Shown here: positions 29,101 to 35,701 of the stretch, piece by piece | Layout: each line of letters opens with the position of its first letter | How positions within the stretch are numbered: the stretch's first letter is position 1 | Source: an uncultured Blastocatellia bacterium | GTDB taxonomy: Bacteria; Acidobacteriota; Blastocatellia; Pyrinomonadales; Pyrinomonadaceae | NCBI GenBank assembly: GCA_946480785.1 | Contig: CAMLLD010000060.1 | Span: 1 to 40,735, forward strand | DNA: 40,735 bases | Reading direction: 5' to 3' | The notes under the pieces: generated by a model | What the model was told of the DNA's origin: nothing | Databases searched by the model: none | Seen by the model: the letters and a program-made list of their open reading frames with translations, nothing else | Program-made: the position numbers and the translations under genes

Positions 29101-31954
29101 CGAGCGCGAGGATCTCTGCGGGCCACAACAGCCGCAAATAAGAAGCGACGTCGTAGCGCACCGATCTTTCCGCTTCGGCGGCCGAGACCCATTCGAGCAG
29201 CTTGCGGTGCGAGATCAGTTGGCGATAAAGCGTGCGCCCGATCGCGTCACACATGAGATACGCCTGATGTGGCAGCAAAACAAACGAGAACGCGATCTGG
29301 GCGGTGTTGGTGCGGAAGTCGCCCCACATGCTCCAGAAATGGCTGGTCCAGGGAATGCCGCGCGGATGCTTGAGCAGGCCCGTCGTGACGTGCAGGTAAA
29401 CGGGAAACGCGATCACGACAAGGACAAACAAGGCCCACAGCCACGCCGAACGCGGAAAGATCGTGCATGCGGCAACGAGCCAGAGAAATAGCGTCGGCGC
29501 GACGAGGCTGCGGCGCAGGTTGTCGAAGATCTTCCAACGCGCAATCAGCGGCAGCGGGTTGCGAACTTTCTGTCCCCCGCCGTTCGGCACACGCGGAAAG
29601 AGCCAGCGAATGATCTGCCAGTCGCCACGTGTCCAGCGATGCAGCCGCTTCGCGAACGCTTCGTACGACGCGGGATATTCGTCGAGCACTTCGATGTCGG
29701 TCGTGAGTGCCGCGCGCGCGAAGAGACTCTCGAAGAGGTCGTGACTGAGCAGCGCGTTCTCCGGCACGCGATCCGCGAGTGCGCGTTGAAAAGCATCGAC
29801 GTCATACAAACCCTTGCCGGTGAAATTACCTTCGCCGAAGAGGTCCTGATACACGTCGGAAATCGCGGTGGTGTAAGGATCGATGCCCGTGTAGCCGGAA
29901 AAAATCTGGACGAACTTCGAGCGCGACGCGCTGCTGAGCGAGATGCTGACGCGCGGTTGCAAAATGCCGTAACCATGGACCACGCGATTCGTTGTCTCGT
30001 CAAAGCGCGGGCGGTTGAGCGGATGCTCGGCGGCACCGATGAGCTTGCGCGCCACGTCTCGCGGGAGTTGCGTGTCCGTGTCGAGCGTGATGACGTAACG
30101 AATCGACTTCATCAACGCATCGTCCGCAGTACGCACGACGAAGCTCGTGTCGCGCGCGCCACGCAATAGCCGGTTGAACTCTTCGAGCTTGCCGCGTTTT
30201 CGTTCCCAACCCATCCATTTGTTTTCGCCGGGGTTCCATTGCCGCCGCCGGTGAAACAGATGAAAACGGCCCTCGCCGTGTTTCTGGTTAAGCGTGTCGA
30301 TGCCGCTTTGGGCCACCGCGAGCAAGTGCGAATCCTGCGGCAGCTCTTCGGCGTCGGCGTCGTGAAAGTCGCTGAGCAGCGCGTAGTAGATGCGCGGGTC
30401 CTGGTTGGCGAGAAAGTGGACCTCGAGTCGTTCGACGAGCTCCGTCACCTGCGACTCGCTGAAGAAGATCGTCGGCACAACGACGAAGCTCGCGGCGTTT
30501 TCGGGAACGCCGTTCGTCGTCGCGATTCGCGGCAGTAAACGCGGCGGAAAGAAATGTGTGACGTCCCAGTTGATGACTGTGAGTGCGAGATCGCTCGCGG
30601 GAATAAATCCGATGATTGCGGTGACGACGAGCACGATCCAGTTCGCGCCGGCGAAGTACATCGCAGCGAGCAGGAACACGAGCACGAGGATCGTAAGCAA
30701 CAAGATCGTGCCGAGATATCCTGAGGTTGCGTGTTGCAACATCCAGCGGCGAAGGCTCTCCGCAAAACCTGGCCGGTAGCGGAACTTCGCTTCCAGCTGC
30801 GGCAATCCGCGATCGATCAGGTAATAACCGACGTGTCTTCGTGCTTCTTCAGCGTCTTGCGCCTCAGCGGCGAGTTGGACCGCAGCCTCGCCCACATCCA
30901 GTTCGTTCGTCCGCGTGCGTTTGCTGATTCGTTCGACGACGTGGCGATAACGATCGCGCGAGGCAAACTCCATTCGCGAATAGACGCCGGCAGGATCTTT
31001 GCCGAGGACCGGTTCGATCAGACTGACCTTTTCGAAGAAGTCGTTCCAGTCTAGCGTCGAGAGCAGACGCATGCTGGTGATGGTGTTGCCCACCGTCACT
31101 TGCGCGGCGGCCTGGCGCTGGTGTTCGTTGTGAATGACCTGCTCGACGCTTGCGCCTTGCCGGCTCAGGTGCTTTTCGAGCCAATCCATCACGGGCATCA
31201 CCGAGGGATGTTGTTCGCGCAGGCGTTGGACCAGTTCGACCACGAAACTCTGCGGCATTTCCTCGCGCTTGCCGAGACGTTCGCTGACGTACGTGTTGAT
31301 GAGCGTGGGATTGATTTGGGCGAGTTCGAGTAACTTATCGGCGAGTTTGTCTGCGTCTTCGCGCTCGAGACGCGCGCGGGCGATCGAGATTGCGAGCCGG
31401 CGCAGGTTTTCGACGAGCGCGAGACGCAGCGTGATCGCCACGGCCCACACCTCACCGATCGAGAGCGGCGCGACCGTTTGGTATGCAGCGATGAAGCGAC
31501 GCAGCGTGGTGGTGTCGAGACGCGAGTCGGTGTGCGTGATGAGGGCGAGCGCGACCGCGTAGATGCGCGGATAGCCTTTCAGCTCACCGTCGGCGAGCTT
31601 GGGCAGTTCGTGATAGTAACTCTTCGGCAGATCGTGGCGGATCTCGCGCAGTTGTTCTTCGATGATGTGATAGTTGTCGACGAGCCACTCGGCGGCGGGC
31701 GAGATCGCGCGGCCCTGGCGCAACGCTTCGACGAGTGCTTTGTAAGCGGTTTCGAGGATGCGGCCGTTTTCCGCGAGACGCGGCAGGAGTTGCGCGCGGC
31801 CTTTGCGGGTGACGGTCTGGTGTTCGGCGGCGAGAGTTTGGGCGTACTGTTCGAGACGTTCGACGCTGTAGAACTCGGCCTGAAAAGGTTTCTCGTCAGT
31901 ATCGCGGTCTGGTTTCCGAAGAAACGCCGCGAACGATTCCAGCAGTTCACTCAT
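23159..31954 (-). CDS. ndvB: Cyclic beta-1,2-glucan synthase
   Basis: A giant 2,931-residue inner membrane enzyme that makes cyclic beta-1,2-glucan for the periplasm. Order: an N-terminal cytosolic region; membrane helices near 420-465; a glycosyltransferase 84 domain with the UDP-glucose-binding LDTDTQLPRDVARKL near 626; a second membrane cluster (about 810-975); a glucoamylase-like cyclisation domain (RALLSWTGTMFEYLMP near 1420, HHQGMSLVAL near 1560); then two GH94-type phosphorylase modules, the second with the catalytic Asp in GGGDWNDGMNRVG near 2595. The length fits the Brucella and Rhizobium enzymes (~2,850). The ATG at 31954 is preferred over one at 32017, which would crowd the ruvC promoter. 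A single uninterrupted frame. Confidence 0.95.
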   Translation of the reverse strand: MSELLESFAAFLRKPDRDTDEKPFQAEFYSVERLEQYAQTLAAEHQTVTRKGRAQLLPRLAENGRILETAYKALVEALRQGRAISPAAEWLVDNYHIIEEQLREIRHDLPKSYYHELPKLADGELKGYPRIYAVALALITHTDSRLDTTTLRRFIAAYQTVAPLSIGEVWAVAITLRLALVENLRRLAISIARARLEREDADKLADKLLELAQINPTLINTYVSERLGKREEMPQSFVVELVQRLREQHPSVMPVMDWLEKHLSRQGASVEQVIHNEHQRQAAAQVTVGNTITSMRLLSTLDWNDFFEKVSLIEPVLGKDPAGVYSRMEFASRDRYRHVVERISKRTRTNELDVGEAAVQLAAEAQDAEEARRHVGYYLIDRGLPQLEAKFRYRPGFAESLRRWMLQHATSGYLGTILLLTILVLVFLLAAMYFAGANWIVLVVTAIIGFIPASDLALTVINWDVTHFFPPRLLPRIATTNGVPENAASFVVVPTIFFSESQVTELVERLEVHFLANQDPRIYYALLSDFHDADAEELPQDSHLLAVAQSGIDTLNQKHGEGRFHLFHRRRQWNPGENKWMGWERKRGKLEEFNRLLRGARDTSFVVRTADDALMKSIRYVITLDTDTQLPRDVARKLIGAAEHPLNRPRFDETTNRVVHGYGILQPRVSISLSSASRSKFVQIFSGYTGIDPYTTAISDVYQDLFGEGNFTGKGLYDVDAFQRALADRVPENALLSHDLFESLFARAALTTDIEVLDEYPASYEAFAKRLHRWTRGDWQIIRWLFPRVPNGGGQKVRNPLPLIARWKIFDNLRRSLVAPTLFLWLVAACTIFPRSAWLWALFVLVVIAFPVYLHVTTGLLKHPRGIPWTSHFWSMWGDFRTNTAQIAFSFVLLPHQAYLMCDAIGRTLYRQLISHRKLLEWVSAAEAERSVRYDVASYLRLLWPAEILALVALGLTVFLKPDALPLMGILAAVWIASPFIALWTSKPRPLVRQVLSLEETNFARLIARRTWRFFETFVGAEDNWLPPDNFQEDPSPVTAHRTSPTNMGLLLLATASARELGYVSTLELVERLELTFATLAKLNRLHGHFFNWYDTKTLQPLMPQYVSTVDSGNLAGHLIAIKQGAIELPDDKLFGPHVIHGLTDTLDALTLEATLVGTFRQRTDVVTVRQLEDEISATRKLLAVDPGKDLSAWFRLIDSLARRASEIDDIVNALAQEHGEATFQELHWWVNALRHQVTSHQRDAQSLTTWGRLLPELKQAIGADREWTTIFELLQNVPTLADVPQLCDKVLVQLAAFQNHDSPQLAQISAKLTKALEQAANGSNDLLSRLSRIARTCDQLIDETDFSFLFDVERKLFTIGFNASASRADDSYYDLLASEARLASFVGIAKGDVPQEHWFRMGRALTKVDHGRALLSWTGTMFEYLMPLLVMRNYQHTLLSETYETVISRQIEYGRERGVPWGISEAAYNVRDLQLNYQYGPFGVPGLGLKRGLVEDLVVAPYASLLAAAVEPSAAISNLRRLEKEEALGPFGFYESLDYTPERVPDGQKSVLIRAFMAHHQGMSLVALTNLLRDDIMEKRFHNDPAVQATELLLQERVPVGAPAAHPRAEEVLTGRVVHTMPGMVTRVYDSADLETPRTQLLSNGAYNVMLTTAGSGYSNCEEFAVTRWREDVTRDNWGAFIYLRDVRSGMVWSAGHQPVKRKPQLYTVAFSEDKADFRRVDSGISTRMEVVVSAEDNAEVRRVSLTNHSSRTREIELTSYAEVVLNTPGADAAHQAFSNLFIETEFIHGENAILAHRRQRSTEERPVWGIHVVVVEGESVGGIQYETDRGRFLGRGRNASNPIAVLEDRPLSNTTGAVLDPVFSLRRRVRIQPNQTVSCSFSTAVAHSREDALALADKYHDPNIFERELRLAWTKAQVEMTHLKIDAEEAHLFQRLAARIVYSDPSLRPTPHVLAMNTKAQSSLWAYGISGDLPIIVVRINKAADLETVKKLVRGHEYLHYKGLKCDLVILNDTPSSYLEPLHKELETIVRTSGLQGLQDKPGGVYLRRADQIPDADRILLHAVARVVIVAERGSFHDQLERPRTQEPLPPLLVPRLASQTYPEQTIAPPELSFFNGLGGFHQGGREYVTVLGAEQWTPAPWSNVVGNAIDFGFQITETGGGYTWSVNSRENRLTPWSNDAISDPPGEVVYLRDEDSGSVWSATPLPIREREPYIVRHGQGYSVFEHTSHGLVQELLVFVPLDASVKISLLRLRNRTARKRRLSITNYNELVMGVARQSSAPYIITEIDQQMATIFARNPYNNEFAERVAFVATSERVSSATCDRKEFVGRNGSLEAPAALKRTGLAGRDGAGLDPCAAIQTQIELAPNEAREVIFLIGEAGSKADAQALVTNFRQAANVNAAFEKVLDHWDDLLGTVEVRTPDPALDTMLNRWLVYQTLSCRIWARTAFYQSGGAYGFRDQLQDVMAIVYSRPEITRKQILLAAAHQFKEGDVQHWWHPPTGRGVRTTISDDLLWLPFVTAFYINVTGDTSVLDEVVPFLEQEPLAPGQLESYKQPEVSTETATIFEHCARAIDRSLNVGEHGLPLMGGGDWNDGMNRVGQLGKGESVWLGWFLCMTLATFTPHAETRKEDARAQRYREHLDHLKKALEEKGWDGDWYRRAYFDDGTPLGSARNEECRIDSIAQSWSVISGASDPFRMGRSMAAVEEFLIRRGDGLVILFTPPFDKGKLDPGYIKGYVPGVRENGGQYTHAAIWTLIAYALLGDGERAGELFALLNPINHSSTRAGLHKYKVEPYTAVGDVYAVPPHTGRGGWTWYTGSAGWMYRAGLESILGFKLQSNRLQIDPCVPRWWRDFEITYRRGRAVYRIKVENPLGVNRGVVTVEVDGTAQPTTAIELSDEEKTYNVRIVMGEPVRTEEKELTTDAHGSV

Positions 31955-32039
31955 GAACGTCTCGAATAAACAATAAGCAATGTTTTGGGGGAGGTTCAGA
32001 ATATCACGAAGTGACATCAGGCCGTAGTGATTAGGCTTT

Positions 32040-32048
32040 TGTTATACT
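32040..32048 (+). promoter_or_regulatory. Extended -10 promoter of ruvC, leaderless
   Basis: TG-T-TATACT (32040-32048). The hexamer ends 8 nt before the ATG at 32057, so initiation would fall 1-3 nt ahead of the start codon. No -35 match and no ribosome-binding site are seen. Confidence 0.5.
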
Positions 32049-32056
32049 CCCGCGCG

Positions 32057-32554
32057 ATGCGCGTGTTGGGGATCGATCCGGGCAGTCAGACGATGGGCTG
32101 GGGCGTCGTTGAAGGCGATGGCCGGCGTTATTCGCTCGTGGCGTATGGTGCGGTGCGCGCGCCGTCGTCGCTGCGGTTTCCGGCGCGGCTGTTACGGATG
32201 TGCAGCGGGCTGGAGGAAGTGATTGCGGAGCATCGGCCGGACGCGTGTGCGCTCGAGGATGCGTTTCTCGCGACGAACGTGAAGGTCAGCATGAAGTTGG
32301 GCCAGGTGCGTGGCGTGGTGTTGCTGGTGGCGGAGCGCGCGGGGCTGGAGATTCACGAATACTCACCGCGGCTGATTAAGCAGACGGTGGTTGGTTACGG
32401 TAACGCGGAGAAGCATCAGGTGCAGGAGATGGTGCGTTTGCTGTTGGCTTTGAAGAGCGTGCCGACACCGCACGACGCTGCGGACGCGCTGGCCGTGGCG
32501 ATCTGTCATTTTCATCACGCGCCGTTTAAGGAAAGGCTTGTGGCTTTGGTATAA
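32057..32554 (+). CDS. ruvC: Crossover junction endodeoxyribonuclease RuvC
   Basis: The 165-residue Holliday-junction resolvase, acting with RuvAB in recombination repair. The four acidic catalytic residues are in place: Asp7 in LGIDPGS, Glu67 in ALEDAF, and Asp140 and Asp143 in PHDAADALA. The LATNVKVSMKLGQVRGV helix and YSPRLIKQTVVGYGNAEKHQV are also typical. The ATG at 32057 begins MRVLGIDPGS as in homologues; an earlier frame start at 32027 adds ten unrelated residues. ruvA and ruvB are not in the window. Confidence 0.96.
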   Translation: MRVLGIDPGSQTMGWGVVEGDGRRYSLVAYGAVRAPSSLRFPARLLRMCSGLEEVIAEHRPDACALEDAFLATNVKVSMKLGQVRGVVLLVAERAGLEIHEYSPRLIKQTVVGYGNAEKHQVQEMVRLLLALKSVPTPHDAADALAVAICHFHHAPFKERLVALV

Positions 32555-32577
32555 CCTCACAAAAAAAGGAGAACATA

Positions 32578-33321
32578 ATGAATCCTCACAAACTCACGCG
32601 GCGCCACGCTGCGTGTCTTACAGTTCATCTCTTTCTGTTTTTAATCGTTGGCTTGTTATCCGCGAAAATCTCTCACCCTAAAACGCCGGCGGGAGGTCGT
32701 CTCGCGGTGGTTGTGGATGAACGACTCGCGGCGTTGCGCAGCACGCCTGATTTGCAGGGAAGGTTAGTACGGCGACTGGGCCGCGGGCGTTTGGTCGCGA
32801 TCCGCGGTTCGCGCACTGTAGCCGAAGGCGTTGTTTTTTATTTAGTGAACGTGACGAGCCGAACGCACGGTTGGATTCAACGTGAAGCAGTTGTTTCGGC
32901 CGCGCGTGCGGGCGACGATCGGCGTTTGCTGGATCTAATTAAGGCCTCCGACGGTTTCGATCGCATCGTGCGCGCGCGGATCTTTCTCGATAACTTCGTG
33001 CGCTCACCGCTGCGTCCGCAAGTCTTGCTCTTACTCAGCGACGCCGCTGAAGAACAAGCAGCGAAACTCTCGCGCGACGCCATGCAGCGTCTCAACAACA
33101 GCACCGCACGCGAGCAAACTTGGTCAGCACCGGACTTTACTTATTTCCTAAACTACACCGGCCTCGATCGTTACAACCGCCAACGCGTCGGCTTCGTCTT
33201 CGATCGAACAACGAAACGCTTTCACTACGACGGCGCTGCGTTGCGCGAACTCCTCCGCCGTTACCCCCACTCCCCCGAAGCAAGCTACGCCCGCAAACGC
33301 CTGGCCCAACTAAAAAATTGA
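32578..33321 (+). CDS. Exported or membrane-anchored SH3-like protein
   Basis: A 247-residue protein with an excellent ribosome site (AAAGGAGAACATA before the ATG). Residues 13-30 are a hydrophobic signal anchor (ACLTVHLFLFLIVGLLSA). Residues about 40-105 look like a bacterial SH3 domain: GRLAVVVDERLAALRSTPD, then VRRLGRGRLVAIRGSRT and FYLVNVTSRTHGWIQREAVV. The C-terminal half is helical, ends in a TPR-like LRRYPHSPEASYARKRLAQLKN, and carries a YNRQRVGFVFD strand. It starts 24 bp after ruvC. A peptidoglycan-associated role would fit SH3b proteins, but nothing proves it. Confidence 0.8.
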   Translation: MNPHKLTRRHAACLTVHLFLFLIVGLLSAKISHPKTPAGGRLAVVVDERLAALRSTPDLQGRLVRRLGRGRLVAIRGSRTVAEGVVFYLVNVTSRTHGWIQREAVVSAARAGDDRRLLDLIKASDGFDRIVRARIFLDNFVRSPLRPQVLLLLSDAAEEQAAKLSRDAMQRLNNSTAREQTWSAPDFTYFLNYTGLDRYNRQRVGFVFDRTTKRFHYDGAALRELLRRYPHSPEASYARKRLAQLKN

Positions 33322-33402
33322 GGTAATGCTCCGTTAGTGTGTTGCTGGTAGAAAGTCGATTTCTTCTGTCTCTTCGGTGATACGATGCGCCACCAACGGC
33401 GC

Positions 33403-33435
33403 GGGCTGGCAAGTGCTACTAACACTCGCCAGCCC
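33403..33435 (+). other. Leader hairpin ahead of the XRE operon
   Basis: GGGCTGGC (33403-33410) pairs with GCCAGCCC (33428-33435), and after one mismatch AGTG pairs with CACT around a 7-nt loop. It lies 36 bp before the ATG at 33472, downstream of an extended -10-like TGATACGAT (33378-33386). It may be a transcript leader structure or an operator. Confidence 0.4.
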
Positions 33436-33471
33436 TTCACAGCCGAAATCCTGTATCAGAGGACTTCGACC

Positions 33472-33774
33472 ATGCTTGATAATCGTAACACGGAGAATGC
33501 TCCGCTTGACTCTGAGGACTGGCAGATCGTCTTTGAGCCTTACGCCCAATTTCCGATTCTCGCGTTCGTCCTCGCCCAACACCTAACCGCACTCCAAGAC
33601 CTCGCACAAAACGACGCAGCAAAGGCCACAGCCGCAATTAACCGTGCCGTAGATGAACTCTTCGAGCACAGTCAATTCCGGTCTGTGAGTCTGGAGTTGT
33701 TTCGCGTTACCGTGCAAGGCCGGTTGCCTGTAGACGTTGAAAGCGTTCTCAACGCTCTAGGGATAAGGACGTAA
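33472..33774 (+). CDS. Hypothetical protein, first gene of the XRE operon
   Basis: A 100-residue acidic, mostly helical protein starting MLDNRNTENAPLDSEDWQIVF and continuing with helices ILAFVLAQHLTALQDLAQNDAAK and AAINRAVDELFEHSQF. No known domain is recognised. The ATG at 33472 is chosen for AGAGGA about 8 nt upstream; a longer frame from 33385 would run through the leader hairpin. It is 4 bp from the XRE regulator gene, so the two form an operon. Together they resemble the small gene pairs of mobile elements, but no toxin signature is visible. Confidence 0.7.
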   Translation: MLDNRNTENAPLDSEDWQIVFEPYAQFPILAFVLAQHLTALQDLAQNDAAKATAAINRAVDELFEHSQFRSVSLELFRVTVQGRLPVDVESVLNALGIRT

Positions 33775-33778
33775 GGCG

Positions 33779-34090
33779 ATGGGTCACAAACGTCCAACAC
33801 CACAGCACCTTCCAGCCAAGCTACGGGCCATCCGAAATAACGCAGGACTGAGCCAATATCGTTTATCGAAACTACTGCAAGCAGGACGGACGCGGTTGTC
33901 GGAGTGGGAATGGGGGCGACGGATGCCTGACTGGAAGGTGCTTATACGCTACGCCAAGTTTGCTGGTATTCCGCTCGAATTTATCGTTGACGATGCGATC
34001 GATCTGGAGTACTTCACACACTATCTAACCGTGGTCAATCAACGGCGCGGCGAGCTAACTTTGCCCGTGACGTTGTTTTGGCCCAAGTGA
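33779..34090 (+). CDS. XRE-family transcriptional regulator
   Basis: A 103-residue protein with one Cro/C1-type helix-turn-helix (residues about 12-66): LRAIRNNAGLSQYRLSKLLQ (helices 1-2), then RTRLSEWEWGRRMPDWKVLIRYAKFAGIPLEFIVDD, the standard XRE ending. The last ~30 residues (VVNQRRGELTLPVTLFW) may form a dimerisation strand. It is a candidate for binding one of the palindromes in this island, such as TACTAT-N5-ATAGTA. Followed by a terminator with a TTCG tetraloop. Confidence 0.88.
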   Translation: MGHKRPTPQHLPAKLRAIRNNAGLSQYRLSKLLQAGRTRLSEWEWGRRMPDWKVLIRYAKFAGIPLEFIVDDAIDLEYFTHYLTVVNQRRGELTLPVTLFWPK

Positions 34091-34120
34091 ATTTTTTGTG
34101 GTTTGCAGGTGTGACCGAAA

Positions 34121-34147
34121 GGGCCGATTCGTCGGCTCTTTGGTTTA
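34121..34147 (+). terminator. Rho-independent terminator of the XRE operon
   Basis: GGGCCGA (34121-34127), TTCG tetraloop, TCGGCTC (34132-34138), followed by TTTGGTTT. It lies between the convergent XRE and transposase genes. Confidence 0.75.
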
Positions 34148-35092
34148 TGCGGTGAGTAAGTCTTTCAACGTCCAAACGCTCTTAGTGATTCCCGCTTCCA
34201 TTGCCGGAGTGCATCGGATGGTTGAGTGCATCCGGCAGAAGTTGTACCAGCAAAAGTAAAGACTCATCATCGCGTAAAGGTTTTCCCACTTCTTACTAAA
34301 CGCATTCGTCAACCGTGTGAGTCTGCGTACACTCGTGCGAATGCTGAGGTTTGAACGCTCAACGATGCTCGTGCATATTCGGTTAGGATCGGGATCGCCA
34401 ATAACTACTTTCGTTGTTGTTTCCACCACTTCGGGTGGCGAATACTTCCGCTCGCCCTCTACGTCAACCTTGCCGTAAACCTTGACCAGCATCGCATAAT
34501 CAACACGAGTGCCGAGTGAATAAGAAACCGCGTTTTCGTAAGGTCGCCAGCCATCTGTAGTGAGTTGAAAATGGCCGGACGTAGCGTAGTTCAATTTTTC
34601 TGTAAAAGCCTCTGTGTGAACTATATCGCGCTCGCCTAGATGCCACGCCAGAATGAGCTTTGTGTTGCGCTCGATGCCGACGAACGTGTAAGCGTCACCG
34701 ACATTTGAATCGGTTATTCCGTGGTGCAGTTTGTGACGATTCTTGCATTGCACAAAGCCCCAAATTTCATCGGCCTCAACGTCCTTTACTGCGATGCCTT
34801 TGATCTTCGCGTTCATGATGCGCTCGCACTTCTCACCAGCGAGCACGAGTAAGTTGAGGATCGTTTCCTGATGTAGTCCGGTGATGCGTTGAATCGAACG
34901 GATCGACATTCCTTCAAGCATGAGCTTTAAACACGTCTCGGCCTTATCAAGGGGGATACGCATATCGCCCAACGGTTTCTGCCGGTCTTCTGAGAATGTC
35001 TTCTTACACTGTTTGCAACGATAGCGTTGAATCTTGTTCGGGCCGAACTTGCCGAACTTCTTGCAGATAGATGAGCAATTGTGACAGGTCAT
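34145..35092 (-). CDS. IS1-like DDE transposase
   Basis: A 315-residue transposase in one frame. The N-terminus is a zinc ribbon (Cys3, Cys6, Cys26, Cys29) like the InsA part of IS1. A helix-turn-helix LKLMLEGMSIRSIQRITGLHQETI follows (about 55-78). The catalytic triad candidates are Asp108 in EADEIW, Asp180 in TTDGW and Glu245 in VERSNLSIR, followed by YFCWYNFCRMHSTIRCTPAMEAGI. All expected catalytic residues are present, so it could be active. I found no terminal inverted repeats on either side, so it is either a decayed insertion or a domesticated gene. AAGGC stands 5 nt before the ATG. A promoter-operator 130 bp upstream would drive it. Confidence 0.88.
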   Translation of the reverse strand: MTCHNCSSICKKFGKFGPNKIQRYRCKQCKKTFSEDRQKPLGDMRIPLDKAETCLKLMLEGMSIRSIQRITGLHQETILNLLVLAGEKCERIMNAKIKGIAVKDVEADEIWGFVQCKNRHKLHHGITDSNVGDAYTFVGIERNTKLILAWHLGERDIVHTEAFTEKLNYATSGHFQLTTDGWRPYENAVSYSLGTRVDYAMLVKVYGKVDVEGERKYSPPEVVETTTKVVIGDPDPNRICTSIVERSNLSIRTSVRRLTRLTNAFSKKWENLYAMMSLYFCWYNFCRMHSTIRCTPAMEAGITKSVWTLKDLLTA

Positions 35093-35225
35093 TTTGAGCC
35101 TTGCCTTTCAAGGGCGACTAGCTCAAAATCAGCTTGCTTGGAGACTGACGTGAGCAATCGCGTTTTGTTTTCAAAGGGCCTTAGCGATTACCAGTCGTTA
35201 GGGCCTTCAACTTTCAACGCGGTCT

Positions 35226-35254
35226 ATACTATCTCAGATAGTACCGCTCGTCAA
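35226..35254 (-). promoter_or_regulatory. Leftward promoter towards the transposase gene
   Basis: On the minus strand TTGACG (35254-35249), exactly 17 nt, TAGTAT (35231-35226). The -10 overlaps the operator at 35227-35243. Initiation near 35219 gives a leader of about 125 nt before the transposase ATG. Confidence 0.6.
35227..35243. promoter_or_regulatory. Operator 1, TACTAT-N5-ATAGTA
   Basis: A perfect palindrome TACTATCTCAGATAGTA overlapping the leftward -10. It shares the core TACTAT-N5-ATAGTA with operator 2, centred exactly 50 bp away. Confidence 0.65.
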
Positions 35255-35265
35255 CAAGATTCTAC

Positions 35266-35294
35266 TTGAAATAGCATACTATTTCCGATAGTAT
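35266..35294 (+). promoter_or_regulatory. Rightward promoter of the zinc-ribbon gene
   Basis: TTGAAA (35266-35271), exactly 17 nt, TAGTAT (35289-35294). It is the mirror image of the leftward promoter about position 35260. Initiation would fall at about 35301, the GTG start codon itself, giving a leaderless mRNA. Confidence 0.6.
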
Positions 35295-35296
35295 GC
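35274..35296. promoter_or_regulatory. Operator 2, extended palindrome GCATACTAT-N5-ATAGTATGC
   Basis: Nine-base perfect arms around TTCCG, covering the -10 of the rightward promoter. Its centre (35285) is 50 bp, close to five helical turns, from the centre of operator 1 (35235). Confidence 0.65.
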
Positions 35297-35300
35297 GGAC

Positions 35301-35525
35301 GTGGCAAGAATTCAGCGACCAGTTTGGATTTGGAAGTGTGAGCGTTGTGGCTATGAGTGGCTACCGCGAAATCTGACGGATGATACGCCACCTAAGCGAT
35401 GCCCCGGCCCAAACTGCAAAAGCCCTTACTGGAACACGCCACGGCAAACCAAAAGCGCCGGATCAGCCCTGCCACAGTCGCGAGCTAGTAACAGGGCCGT
35501 CCAGCGGAAGGTAAAGCAAACTTAG
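35301..35525 (+). CDS. Small zinc-ribbon protein under operator control
   Basis: A 74-residue protein starting at GTG. Residues 10-48 form a zinc ribbon: CERC (13, 16), then GYEWLPR, then CPGPNC (34, 39) and KSPYWNTPR. This W-x-C-x-x-CGYEW...P-x-x-CP-x-x-x-C-x-SPYW pattern occurs in many small uncharacterised proteins of bacteria and archaea. The tail is basic and likely disordered. There is no ribosome-binding site, because the upstream palindrome occupies the space; the predicted transcript starts at the GTG. It diverges from the transposase gene and could be the repressor of both or a partner of one. Confidence 0.75.
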   Translation: MARIQRPVWIWKCERCGYEWLPRNLTDDTPPKRCPGPNCKSPYWNTPRQTKSAGSALPQSRASNRAVQRKVKQT

Positions 35526-35541
35526 GGTGATTGGATTGAGG

Positions 35542-35631
35542 TGGCCCACGGACAAGACTCGAACTCGCATCTCCGCTTGTGTGGTGCGGTGTTTTACCTT
35601 CGGGCCTTCGCCCGAATTAAACTACGGGGCC
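35542..35631 (-). other. Degenerate tRNA-like sequence with a hairpin inside the D-loop
   Basis: The minus strand begins GGCCCCGTAGTTTAAT and ends GGGCCA. The D stem GTTT/AAAC and a T arm GCGAG-TTCGAGT-CTTGT are well formed. The D-loop, normally 7-11 nt, carries an inserted hairpin TTCGGGC-GAAG-GCCCGAA. The anticodon arm CCGCA-CCACACA-AGCGG has a mismatch and lacks the universal U33, and the acceptor 3' strand is slipped by one or two bases. It is probably not a working tRNA; it may be a remnant of a mobile element's tRNA or attachment site. Confidence 0.5.
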
Positions 35632-35666
35632 ATAACTCCATCAGTTAGAAAACTTAGCGATTTCTG

Positions 35667-35695
35667 TTGATGGTGGCCCGCGTGCTCTGTATAAT
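35667..35695 (+). promoter_or_regulatory. Strong sigma-70 promoter of a candidate small RNA
   Basis: TTGATG (35667-35672), exactly 17 nt, perfect TATAAT (35690-35695). No open reading frame follows on this strand; initiation is expected near 35702. Confidence 0.65.
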
Positions 35696-35701
35696 AAACA
35701 C

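Noticed and set aside
34118..35180. AAAGGGCC occurs at 34118-34125 and 35173-35180, flanking the transposase gene like an 8-bp target duplication.
   Set aside because: No terminal inverted repeats lie inside these copies, the left copy belongs to the XRE terminator hairpin, and an 8-mer repeat over 1 kb can arise by chance.
35081..35269. A 62-codon frame reading through the promoter-operator region.
   Set aside because: It overlaps the transposase start in antisense and crosses operator 1, with no ribosome site or domain.
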